Assembly: GCA_965247705.1 (NCBI GenBank)
Contig: CBDFHV010000006.1
Coordinates: 1-64,000, forward strand
Source of the DNA: CBDFHV01 sp965247705
Lineage (GTDB): Bacteria; Pseudomonadota; Alphaproteobacteria; Rhodospirillales; CAMCUA01
Direction: 5' to 3'
DNA: 64,000 nucleotides
Positions 16,628 to 25,604 of this stretch are shown in pieces (within the stretch, counting starts at the first letter, position 1; each line of letters begins with the position of its first letter). The position numbers and the translations under genes were made by a program. The notes below the pieces were generated by a model. That model had not been told where the DNA came from. It searched no databases and worked only from the letters and a program-made list of their open reading frames with translations.

Positions 16628-17422
16628 ATGAAGACCGAGATGAATAAATCTAAAGTGTCGAGAGGTATCGCCAAACATGTGATTCACGGCTGCCTTGCCG
16701 CGGCTGTAAGTATCACTCTACTCTTTGCTGGCAACCCAACATCGCGGGCGGCCACCGCCGACGCGGAAATTGCCCTCAGCCTTGCCACCATGTTGCGTTC
16801 GGCGCGGGCCGTAATCTCAGCCAAGCAAAAGCATATCAACGACCCCAAAATCGGTGACAAAGGGCTGAGTGCGGAATTCGTTGTCACGACGGCCAAGTCG
16901 AATTACAAGAAAGCGACGAACTCCGACCCTGATGCGATCGATGCTTCGTCAGTGCATGGCAAATTGATTCAAGCTCTGATGAACGCGATTGGGGCGGTCA
17001 TGGACGACGCGCAGGAAAACATCAACAGAGAGGGCGTCGGGCTAAAGGGTTTCCTCCCAGCCGTGTTCGCCCGTCTGGCCACGCAGAAGTTCAGCACGTC
17101 GGTCGACACGGTCGCCGGCCTCAAGCTGACGGCGCCCAAGAAGTATGTTCGCAACCGGGCTAACCGTCCTGACAAGTGGGAGCACAACGTCATCGAAAAA
17201 ACGTTCAAATCCGCCGACCATCCCACGAACCGGCCGGTCTCGGAATTAATCGATCACAAAGGTAAACCAGCCTTTCGGCTGATCCTGCCCGAGTACTACA
17301 AGGAATCATGTCTGGCCTGCCATGGCGACCCGAAAGGTGAACGAGACATCACCGGCGGCAAGAAGGAAGGTGGCAAACTCGGTGAATTGGGTGGCGCGAT
17401 CAGTGTTGTTCTCTACAAGTAG
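16628..17422 (+). CDS. Periplasmic c-type heme protein, Tll0287-like (DUF3365) sensor domain
   Basis: A 264-residue protein with an N-terminal signal peptide (hydrophobic about residues 20-38, ending TSRAATADA). The C-terminal part has the heme-attachment motif CLACH (bases 17309-17323) and the DUF3365 hallmark GELGGAISVVL, while the middle carries DHKGKPAFRLILPEYY. This fold binds one heme c and is usually fused to chemoreceptors or kinases as a redox or ligand sensor; here it stands alone as a soluble periplasmic protein. It precedes a chemoreceptor gene by 231 bp on the same strand, suggesting a partner relation (inference). ATG 16640 is an alternative start. Confidence 0.82.
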   Translation: MKTEMNKSKVSRGIAKHVIHGCLAAAVSITLLFAGNPTSRAATADAEIALSLATMLRSARAVISAKQKHINDPKIGDKGLSAEFVVTTAKSNYKKATNSDPDAIDASSVHGKLIQALMNAIGAVMDDAQENINREGVGLKGFLPAVFARLATQKFSTSVDTVAGLKLTAPKKYVRNRANRPDKWEHNVIEKTFKSADHPTNRPVSELIDHKGKPAFRLILPEYYKESCLACHGDPKGERDITGGKKEGGKLGELGGAISVVLYK

Positions 17423-17592
17423 ATGGGCTTATCCCCCTGCTTCCGGGGTCCGTAGCGCGCGTTAAGGTTCCGTGAAAACTCGTTGGTTTTCCCGGATGTG
17501 AGGGATGTTCGACAACCTTGCGCACAACTTTGAACCACGAATTGTTGATCGGACCACAAGGAAGGAAATAGGCCTTTGAACTAAGATCTGGA

Positions 17593-17630
17593 GGGCGAGA
17601 ATGCCGATGGCGGTATTCTCGCCCCCTTTT
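17593..17630 (+). terminator. Rho-independent terminator-like hairpin before a chemoreceptor gene
   Basis: GGGCGAGAAT pairs with ATTCTCGCCC around an inner GCC-GAT-GGC, followed by CCTTTT. It lies between the heme sensor gene and the chemoreceptor, only 23 bp before ATG 17654, so it could end the first transcript or attenuate the second. Confidence 0.72.
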
Positions 17631-17949
17631 AAGATCCATAATGGGTGAGAATAATGAAGAAAGTTACGATTCGTGCCAGTCTACTAACCCTTTCTGGTTC
17701 CTTACTGTTGTTGCTGGTCGCCTCCAACCTACACATGCGCCACCAGATTGTCGCCGGTAGCGAAGCCCTACGAACCAACGGCGGGACGCTGCAGGCCAGC
17801 ACCCAGGCACTGCGGGAAAATAGCGAAACCCTGCAGTCGGCAAGTCAAGCGCTGAAGGCAAACAGCGACACTCTGCAAGCGGGCAACAATACACTGAAAG
17901 ACGACGTGAAGACGGTTGCCGAGCTCACCGCAGCCACCGGCGCCCTAAG

Positions 17950-18892
17950 AGTCCGTCCGGAAAGTTCATGAAGGATAACAGCACCTGGTGAGTCTTCGCA
18001 GCATGAGCCTGATGCTGGCGAGGCGGATGAAGGCGAGAGCGGTTCGGTTGCGGTTCTCATAGTCCTTGGCGAGGCGACGGCAGCGATTGATCCAGGCGAT
18101 GGTACGCTCGACGACCCAGCGCCTGGGCAGCGGCTCGAAGCCCTTGGCGGTGTCTGAGCGCTTAACGACCTCGATCGTCCATGCGGCGCCGGCCATGGCC
18201 TTGCGCAGCTTGTCGCCGCCATAGGCGCCGTCGGCGAAGATCTTCTCGAGGAAGGGAAACAGCCGGCGGGTGTGGCGATCCAAGACCAGAATGGCGCCGT
18301 CGCGGTCCTGCACGTCGGCCGCATGGACGACGACATTGAGGATCAGGCCGAGGGTATCGACAAGCAGGTGGCGCTTCTTGCCCTTGACCTTCTTGGCCGC
18401 GTCATAGCCCGGGCGATCGATGCGCGCCCCCCTTTTTCCGCGCCTTTCACGCTCTGGCTGTCGATGACACCGGCGCTCGGGCTCGCCGCGCGGCCCTCCA
18501 GATCGCGGGTCATCACATAGAGCGCATGGTGAACCCGCTCCAGCGTGCCGTCCCAGTCCCACAGCATCAGATAGTCGTGCACCGTCGACTTGGGGGGCAG
18601 GTCCTTGGGCAGGGCGCGCCACTGGCAGCCGGTCTCCAGAACATAGAGAACCCCGTTCATCACCTCGCGGACATCGACCTCCCGCTTGCGCCCGCCGTGC
18701 TTCGCCGGTGGGATCAAAGGGGCGATCAACGCCCACTCCCCGTCGGTCAAGTCGCTCGGATAGCGCGCACCACGACGCTCATAAAGACGCCGGTTCTCAT
18801 CCGTCCACATCGGCCACCTCCGTCAGGGCGAATCGGTGGCCAATACAGAATCACAACCGATTCTTCCGAATCAACTTCTTTCCGGACAGACA
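17950..18892 (-). mobile_element. IS5-family element, copy 2 (different species from copy 1)
   Basis: Left end AGTCCGTCCGGAAAG and right end, reverse-complemented, TGTCTGTCCGGAAAG form the inverted repeats; direct repeat CTAAG at 17945-17949 and 18893-18897. Ends and target are the same style as copy 1 but the interior is diverged. Confidence 0.9.
17966..18810 (-). CDS. IS5-family transposase (two frames joined by -1 frameshift)
   Basis: The first frame starts at ATG 18810 (MWTDENR); the second ends at 17966. The slip site is five A followed by six G (minus strand, 18427-18437), read as GAEKGGARIDRPGYD across the shift. Catalytic residues appear in IDSQSVK, FADGAYGG and RRWVVERT. It is collinear with the transposase of copy 1 and appears complete. 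Confidence 0.85.
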
Positions 18893-20500
18893 CTAAGGGC
18901 CTTCGGGGAGCTCAAGTACTGGCTAACCGATTTGGCGGCAAGCTGGCTCAATGAATCGGAGGAACTGGCGGAAGCGGCGGGCGAGACCCTCGGGAACCAT
19001 TTGGACAAGATCGCCGAGTTTGCGCCCCAGGAAGTGACCGCCATTCGCCAGCACGTGGAAATCGTCAACGAAAAATCCCTGGAAGCTGTCGACGCATTTG
19101 CCGACGAAAACAGGGTTCTCGGAAACAGTCTGTTGGCGCAAGCACGGGAAAGCATGTTGGCCATCGACAAGATCCTCGTCGGTCTGGCCGGGAAGCTAAG
19201 AGAAGAAAGCGCGCGGGCCAAACGGAAAGCCGTCGAGGCGGCGGAGCAAGCGCTGGGACCGGCCGCCGAGGCGGTCCGGGCGGCGGAAGGGGCGGTCGCC
19301 CCAGCCAAGCAGGCCGTCGAAGAGGCGGAACGCGCGGTCGGAGACGCCAAGCATGCCGTCGAGGCGGCAGAGTCGGGAGCTCGAACGAGCATCGGCATTC
19401 TGGTCGGAGCGGCCATCCTGGCAATCATTCTGACCTGGCTGATCTTGCGCTCGATCACGACACCGTTAGCGGCATTGGCCGGCTCCATGATGCGCCTTGC
19501 CGAGGGTAACGTGGACACCCAAGTCGATGGAACGGACCGCCCTGGTGAAATCGGTACGATGGCCCAAGCGGTTGAAGTCTTCAAGAAAAATGCAATAGAA
19601 AATCAACGTCTGGCGGAAGAACAGCGAAAAGAAGAGGAAGCCAAGGAAAAACGACGCCAAGAGATGGAGAGCCTGACCGGCCACTTTGAGAAGAGTGTCG
19701 GCGACATGCTGGGTGCGGTGACCCGGGCTTCCGCGGGCATGAACACCACGGCCAACTCCATGGCGGCGACCTTCGATCAGGCCAACGTCCAGTCAAGCGC
19801 CGTGGCCAATGCGGCCGAACAGGCCTCGGCCAACGTTCAAAGGGCGGCCTCGGCGGCCGAGGAGTTGTCGAGCTCCATATTGGAGATCAGCCATCAGGTG
19901 GCCCAATCCACTACGATGACGGCGAAGGCGGTCGAGGACGCCGGGCGCGCCAACGACATGGTGCAAGGCCTGGCGACGGCGGCCCAACAGATCGGCGAGG
20001 TGGTGAACCTAATCAACGACATCGCCAGCCAGACCAACCTATTGGCGCTGAATGCCACCATCGAGGCGGCGCGCGCCGGCGACGCCGGCAAGGGATTTGC
20101 GGTTGTGGCGGCCGAAGTGAAGAACCTGGCCAACCAGACCGCCAGGGCGACCGAAGAAATCGGCGCCCAGATCACCGGCATTCAGACCGCCACCGGCGAC
20201 TCGGTGGCGGCCATCAAGGGCATCGCCAATTCCATCAACGAGATAAACGAGATCGCCTCCGCCATCGCGTCAGCGGTGGAGGAACAGGGCGCTTCGACCC
20301 AGGAGATTGCCAGCAACGTGGAGCAACTGGCTGTCGGTACCCAGGAAGTGACCACGAACATCGGCGATGTTGCCAAGGCGGTTCAAACGACAGGCGAGGT
20401 GGCCAACGACGTGCTGGAGGCGGCCGGGGCGCTGGGCAACCATTCCGAAGCCTTGCGCGGTCAAGTGGAGGAATTTCTCGGCGGCATCAAAGCCGCCTGA

Positions 20501-20818
20501 TCGGCGCGTTGGAACATCCGAGGCCCCGTCAAGGTCACGAGGGCGGTCATGAATTCACCCTCGAGTCCGCGTCCTCGACCGTCGGTCGGTAGACACCGCG
20601 AACCCGGCCAAGCATCTTTTTGGGCAGGCATTCGGCACCAAGGGGGCGGTCGCGGGTTCGGACTACCTTGCCCGCGGCCCACCACTCGCGGGGACACCAA
20701 CCCCCGAAACGCTGAGAGGCCCCAGGGGCCCCCTCACCCCCGGGCGGTGCCGGCGCAGAAGAGCGACAGTGATCCAGCGAACTTCAAAGGCCGGGCGGCT
20801 ATTGCCGGCTTGGACTAT
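20501..20818. other. Intergenic stretch without recognisable gene
   Basis: Between the interrupted chemoreceptor and the convergent small secreted-protein gene. It is GC-rich with short palindromes (for example GGCCCCAGGGGCC) but no T-run. I see no convincing coding signal, and apparent open frames here look like GC-driven artefacts. Confidence 0.5.
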
Positions 20819-21124
20819 CTAAGTCCGGGACTGACCCGGTGGCGAAGGCCGGGGCTTCGCGGGTGCCGGTTCCTCTGCCGGATGCTTGCGGCGGATGATG
20901 ATGTCGCCGTTCTCCAGGACTTCGGGCGCCTCGTACTGAGGAATGGAACCCAGCAGCAGCTTGAAGGCGCGCAGGATCGTCTGGGTTGCCTCATCGAGGA
21001 GGGCTTCCGGCGATCTGTCCTTGGCCGGTGGGTCGTCCGCGGCAAGGGCTGCCGGTGGCGCCGTCAGCAGGAGAGGCAGGCAGAGCACGACAGCGGCAAG
21101 CCTTGCGTGAAAATCCATCGACAT
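20819..21124 (-). CDS. Small secreted protein, intact paralogue 2
   Basis: A 101-residue protein starting at ATG 21124 (MSMDFHARL), chosen because GAGGGG lies six bases upstream and a clean signal peptide follows, cleaved near ALAADD. The mature part is SPEALLDEATQTILRAFKLLLGS, then YEAPEVLENGDIIIRRKHP and a Pro-rich tail ending GQSRT. I recognise the pattern as a short exported protein seen in related alphaproteobacteria but know no function. It is divergent from the heme chemoreceptor, as is its damaged paralogue at 15.9-16.2 kb. Confidence 0.72.
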   Translation of the reverse strand: MSMDFHARLAAVVLCLPLLLTAPPAALAADDPPAKDRSPEALLDEATQTILRAFKLLLGSIPQYEAPEVLENGDIIIRRKHPAEEPAPAKPRPSPPGQSRT

Positions 21125-21321
21125 CGTGCCCCTCAATGCATGGTCCGTCGGCGACCGTATGGCAGCCGAATGTGGCTTCCTCGTGACCATTGGACCAAAT
21201 ACCCCGGTTCCTGTCCGAACGGATAATGTCGCCGGAGCAGGGAGTTTTCTACATTACGTGGACTCTTTGGGGCCACCACGCCCGCCCGATCCCCCATTTC
21301 CCTGAAAGGAAGTCTGGCGAA

Positions 21322-23087
21322 ATGAAAATCCCCTTGCCGTCCGGTGTTTCGCAAAGTGTGGCATGGAAGTTGATCCTGCCCACACCGGTCTTTGCCGTGA
21401 TCGCCGTCTTGAGCGTCTGGTGGTTCGTGCCGTCGATGGTCGAGCAGAACGTCCGCGAGGATGCGGTGCGTGCGGCGGCCCAGACCGCCGGGCAGTTCAA
21501 GACGATTCGGGGTTACTACACTCAGAACGTCGTCAAGAAGGTGCTTGCCAACGGCGGCCTCAAGCCCTCCTACAACCACAAGACCGAGAAAGACACGATT
21601 CCGTTGCCCGCAACACTTATCCACGACATGAGCGAGTTGCTGGCGGAGGCGGATACCACGGTCAATCTCTACAGCCTGTATCCGTTCCCGGTGCGCGGCG
21701 ACCGCAAGCTGGACGAATTCCAGAACGACGCCTGGGCGTTCCTCAGCGCGACTGCGGATCGGAACTTCGTTCGCGAGGAACGCGGGACGGCCGGCAAATC
21801 ATCCGTGTCGGCGTGGCCGACACGATGGTCGCCGAGGGATGCGTCAATTGCCACAACTCCCATGCCGCCTCCCCCAAGACGGATTGGAAGCTGGGAGACC
21901 TTCGCGGCGTCCTGGAGGTCGCCACCTTCATCGATACCCAGCTTGCGGGGGGCGCCGCCCTGAGCAACCGGATCATGATTGCCACCGTGGCGGGCGCGCT
22001 GCTGCTGATCCTCGTTTCGATGCTGGCGGTGCGCTCGCTGACCCGGCCGCTGGGACATATGACGGATGTCATGAACCGGCTCGCCGACGGCAACAGCGAC
22101 GTCGATGTACCGGCCCAGGATCGCCGGGATGAACTGGGCCGAATGGCCGTGGCGGTTCAGGTCTTCAAGGACAATGCGATCGAGAAGATGCAACTGGAGC
22201 AGGAACGGGCGGAACAGGCGGAGCGCGTCGAGAATGAAAAGCGGCACATGCTGTCTGAAATGGCCGCGAAGTTCGAGCAAAGCGTGCAAGGTGTGGTCGA
22301 TTCCGTATTTTCGGCCGCCGAGCGGATGCAAGGGACCGCCAAGGCAATGACATCCTCCGTCGACCGGGCCCGCGATCTCTCCGGAAGGGCCTCTACATCG
22401 TCCGAGCAGGCAAGTGCGAGCGTCGCCTCTGTTTCCAGCGCGGCGGAGCAGATGGCAAGCTCGGTCCAGGAAATCAGCCGCCAGGTGGCGCAGTCGGCGA
22501 CCGTCGCCGGTGGGGCGTCCGATCAAGCCAGCCAGACGAACGACAAGGTTGCCGGCCTGGTCGGCGCCGCCGAACGGATCGGTGAAGTGGTGAAGCTTAT
22601 TTCCGACATCGCGGAGCAGACCAATCTGCTGGCCCTCAACGCGACGATCGAGGCCGCCCGAGCCGGTGACGCCGGCAAGGGGTTCGCCGTGGTGGCTTCG
22701 GAAGTCAAACAGTTGGCGACCCAGACCGCGAAGGCAACCGAGGAAATTGGCCAGCACGTGCGGGAAATTCAAGGGGCGACAACGGAGTCCGCCACCGCCA
22801 TCAAGAGTATCGGCGAGACCATCGGCAAGATAGACGAGATTGCCAGTACGGTGGCCGCGGCGGTCGAAGAGCAGGGCGCCGCGACCCAGGAAATCGCCCA
22901 CAGCGCCGGCCAGGCGGCCGACGGCACGCGGGATGTGTTCGACGCGGTTGGTGGTATCGGCGAAGCGGCAACGGAAACCGGCGAGTCCGCCGGTCAAGTT
23001 CTAACTGCCTCGGATGAACTTCTGGGGCAAGCGCAAGAGCTCCGTGGGCAGGTCAAGGACTTCCTCGATCAGGTCCGCGCGGCCTAA
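21322..23087 (+). pseudogene. Heme-c chemoreceptor (DUF3365 + MCP) with a frameshift
   Basis: ATG 21322 (AAGGAAG upstream) opens a receptor with an N-terminal membrane anchor (LPTPVFAVIAVLSVWW) and a Tll0287-type sensor, then HAMP, a second membrane segment (IMIATVAGALLLILVSML), and a full signalling domain (ISDIAEQTNLLALNATIEAA). The heme motif CVNCH is at 21840-21854. The frame changes near 21785-21795: the upstream frame reads VREERGTAG while homologous sense continues as RDGRQIIRVGV in another frame, consistent with two extra G bases. Either the gene is inactivated or the base calls are wrong. cheZ follows 89 bp downstream. Confidence 0.82.
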
Positions 23088-23176
23088 TGGTCTGACTTAG
23101 ACGGCCAGGGGACGAGAGGGTCGATGATCCCGCCGTAGGCGCCGCGTCTAGCCACATCTCGACTACAGGGAAGCCC

Positions 23177-23929
23177 ATGGGCCAACGTTTGTTCACCGAA
23201 GAAATCCGCCAGATGCGGGAGCGGGGCTTGTCGCCCGAAACGACGCCATCTTCGGCGTCTCCGACATCTGCGCCTTCCGCGCCGTCACCGGTGCCGGTGT
23301 CCGACGGCGGGCCCGTACTGGAGGCGATCCAAGCGCTGCGCCAGGACATCGCCGATTTGAAGAACGGTGGCGCGTCCATCAACCCGGATGTATTCAAGCG
23401 CGAGGTGGAAGAGGCATCCCGTCTGCGTTCGGAACTCAAGGCGCTGTCGGACTGCATCGTGGAGACGAAACAAGAAATCGCCGCGCTCCACCACCCCCTT
23501 GCCGGGGAGAACCAACTCGGCGACATGACCCACCAACTGGACGCGGTGGTGCTGGCGACCGAAGCGGCGACCCAGACCATTCTGGAATCGGCCGAGTCCA
23601 TCGATGACGTGGTGTCCAAGCTGGTCAATCAGGCCTCCAGCGACGAGCGGGGACAACTGGAAGAAGTATCCGAGAAGGTCGTCGCCATCTTCGAGGCCTG
23701 CAATTTCCAGGACATCACCGGGCAACGGGTGACCAAGGTCGTCAACACCCTGAAGCGGGTCGAGTCCAGTGTCACCAACATGATGGAGATCATGGGCGGC
23801 GATTCGGCTTTCGCCGATGTGGTGCCTCCGAAGGACGAGGAAGCGGATAGCGACAAGGCTCTGCTTCAGGGTCCGCAGTTGGCGGGCCAGGGAATCTCCC
23901 AGGACGACATCGACAGTCTATTCGACTGA
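23177..23929 (+). CDS. cheZ: Chemotaxis protein CheZ (CheY-P phosphatase)
   Basis: A 250-residue, mostly helical cytoplasmic protein. It has the CheZ catalytic helix (EACNFQDITGQRVTKVVNTL, active Gln in QDITGQ) and the C-terminal CheY-binding peptide (ISQDDIDSLFD at the very end). The N-terminal quarter is Ser/Pro-rich and variable. Known role: speeds dephosphorylation of CheY-P and so resets flagellar switching. It sits next to chemoreceptors without other che genes in view. Confidence 0.88.
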   Translation: MGQRLFTEEIRQMRERGLSPETTPSSASPTSAPSAPSPVPVSDGGPVLEAIQALRQDIADLKNGGASINPDVFKREVEEASRLRSELKALSDCIVETKQEIAALHHPLAGENQLGDMTHQLDAVVLATEAATQTILESAESIDDVVSKLVNQASSDERGQLEEVSEKVVAIFEACNFQDITGQRVTKVVNTLKRVESSVTNMMEIMGGDSAFADVVPPKDEEADSDKALLQGPQLAGQGISQDDIDSLFD

Positions 23930-23963
23930 TCGGAGCATTCCGCATTCGATCAGTCGTCAAATA

Positions 23964-24308
23964 CTACCCCAGCTCGTCCTCGGGGCTGCTCGGAAACAGG
24001 CGTGAAACATAAGCGAAATCGTCGCGGCGACCGTGACGAGAGACCAGCTTGCGTTGAGCCTCGATGGGCAAGTCGGTAAACGTGATCAGGTCCTTGCGCA
24101 CAAGAACGTCGACCAGGTCCTCCACGACACGGGCCATGGCCAGGTCGTTGCGAATCCAGTTGTCGATTTCCCGCCCATCGCTCTCCGACGAAAACATGAA
24201 GTCGACAATGTCGGGATGGTCGGATTTCAGGGGTTCCTTGGCATTCCGCTGCTGCTTTCTATAGACGGCGTCGATTCGGCCATCCTGGTCGCGTCTGACG
24301 TAAAGCAT
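23964..24308 (-). CDS. Small conserved protein (tryptophan-synthase-beta-like family label)
   Basis: A 114-residue soluble protein: a short N-terminal strand (MLYVRRDQDGRIDAVYRKQQ), then acidic and helical sequence (WIRNDLAMARVVEDLVDVLVRKDLITFTDLPIEAQRKLVSRHGRRDDF). Proteins of this shape are often labelled tryptophan synthase subunit beta-like, but no catalytic lysine or PLP motif of that enzyme is visible. It is convergent with cheZ and 54 bp downstream of the next minus-strand gene. Confidence 0.6.
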   Translation of the reverse strand: MLYVRRDQDGRIDAVYRKQQRNAKEPLKSDHPDIVDFMFSSESDGREIDNWIRNDLAMARVVEDLVDVLVRKDLITFTDLPIEAQRKLVSRHGRRDDFAYVSRLFPSSPEDELG

Positions 24309-24362
24309 GACTGTTCTCCAGCGACGGTGTCGTCGATCGGGGCGGCTTGGTGGTTTGGCTCA

Positions 24363-25445
24363 CTAGGCCGCCGGGCGCTGTTCTATCCCCTGGGATTGCC
24401 ACCATTCGGTGATCTTGGCCTCGATGGCGTCCCACTTGTAACCGATGATCTGGACCGCCTGATCTTTGTCGTCATCGGGGGAAACCTTCATGCTGCGGAC
24501 GCTGCCGACCACGTCGAACAGGAACTTGCGCGCGAACTCGGGATCGCCCAGTAGATTGCCGCTGATATCGCCAAGGACCCTGCGGAAGGACACCAGCAGC
24601 GCGCTCAGCACGCCTGCCGGCACCGCCTCGATCTGGCGGTAGGTTTCCACGCACATTTCGGAGGCGAACGGTGCCAAGGCGACCAGGCGGTCGCGCGGTT
24701 CGCCCAACAGCTCGACGAATACCTGTCGATCGGTGGCCAACAGGTCCAGGGTGCCGGCCCCCGATTCACTCTTGATGAGGGCATATTGTTTGGGACTGCA
24801 GACGGCCGCGCTGCGCACCGCGGCCGGGCGCAGCCGGACCATGTCGTCGAAATCCTCGCCCATGGCCTTCTCCGCTTGGCAGATATTCGAAGGTTCGCTC
24901 TGGGCGAACGGCGCCAGGGCTTCGGGGGTCTTCAGCCACAACAGGCGATGGCCCAGGGCGCGAAAGTGGTTCGGCTGCATCGTGCCAAGATAGGTATCGA
25001 GGAGGGGAAGCTGCCAGGCGAATCCCAGGATGTTCTTGATCTCCTGCGGGATCTCTGCGCTGCTCTTCGGCTTGTCGTCCGATTTCACTTTGGCCAGTGC
25101 GGCACAGCGTTTCTTGGCGCATGTGTAGACCAGGACCCGTTCGATTTGAGACAGGGTGACCTTGCAAATGAGCTCGTCGCCATCGCCGGTCGCCGGCTGG
25201 CCTCGCGCGGTCACCGCCAAGTCGGAGGCCACGTCCCGGTTCTCCTTGAATCGCTCGACGAAGGTGTGCATGGCCGCGGGATCCCTCAGCAGATCCGCGT
25301 AGTCGGGATCTCCCGGGATCACGTTCTTATTCTTCAGGCGCCGGAGAACGAGTTTGACCGAACCGATGACGATGTCGCGGGTCTTCGGTTCAAACACAAC
25401 GAGGGTCGGCAGGACCGCGCCCTGGGACTTCGCCTTTTCTGTCAT
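24363..25445 (-). CDS. Uncharacterised protein, 360 residues
   Basis: A soluble, mixed-charge protein starting at ATG 25445 (MTEKAKSQG), without signal peptide or membrane segments. Recognisable stretches include LPTLVVFEPKTRDIVIGSVKLVLRRLKNK near the N-terminus and a Cys-containing helix (LVYTCAKKRCAAL). The C-terminal half is helical, with an aromatic end (IIGYKWDAIEAKITEWWQSQG). I do not recognise the family. It may be co-transcribed with the small gene at 23964. An IS1595-family copy lies 160 bp upstream of its start. Confidence 0.6.
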   Translation of the reverse strand: MTEKAKSQGAVLPTLVVFEPKTRDIVIGSVKLVLRRLKNKNVIPGDPDYADLLRDPAAMHTFVERFKENRDVASDLAVTARGQPATGDGDELICKVTLSQIERVLVYTCAKKRCAALAKVKSDDKPKSSAEIPQEIKNILGFAWQLPLLDTYLGTMQPNHFRALGHRLLWLKTPEALAPFAQSEPSNICQAEKAMGEDFDDMVRLRPAAVRSAAVCSPKQYALIKSESGAGTLDLLATDRQVFVELLGEPRDRLVALAPFASEMCVETYRQIEAVPAGVLSALLVSFRRVLGDISGNLLGDPEFARKFLFDVVGSVRSMKVSPDDDKDQAVQIIGYKWDAIEAKITEWWQSQGIEQRPAA

Positions 25446-25604
25446 CGCTACCGGCTTTCGGCCTGCCGGGTCACCTGGGGCGGTCGCGCACGCCGTTCGC
25501 GCGACACGACCGTTGCGTCGAGATATACAGGCGACATCGACAAATATTGTAAAGAATCGCCCGCCCCGGTGAAAGTCTCGCGGCAACCCGAAGGCAATAC
25601 CTAT

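Larger units (their letters stand above)
17654..20500 (+). pseudogene. Methyl-accepting chemotaxis protein interrupted by an IS5-family element
   Basis: Exon-like parts are 17654-17949 and 18898-20500; excising the IS and one CTAAG joins TGAL to RAFGE in frame. Part 1 has a membrane anchor (residues about 8-25) and three 14-residue repeats (GGTLQASTQALREN and relatives). Part 2 continues a long periplasmic helical region with Ala-rich heptads, a second membrane segment (IGILVGAAILAIILTWLIL), HAMP, and a complete signalling domain with the hairpin tip (INDIASQTNLLALNATIEAA). There is no heme motif. ATG 17654 is preferred over GTG 17645 because of GGTGAG upstream. The interruption makes a functional receptor unlikely, although part 2 alone could yield a truncated product. 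Confidence 0.88.

Noticed and set aside
20549..21226. Plus-strand open frame across the small secreted-protein gene
   Set aside because: It lies opposite a gene with a signal peptide and a clear paralogue; its own product is Arg/Pro-rich with no motif.
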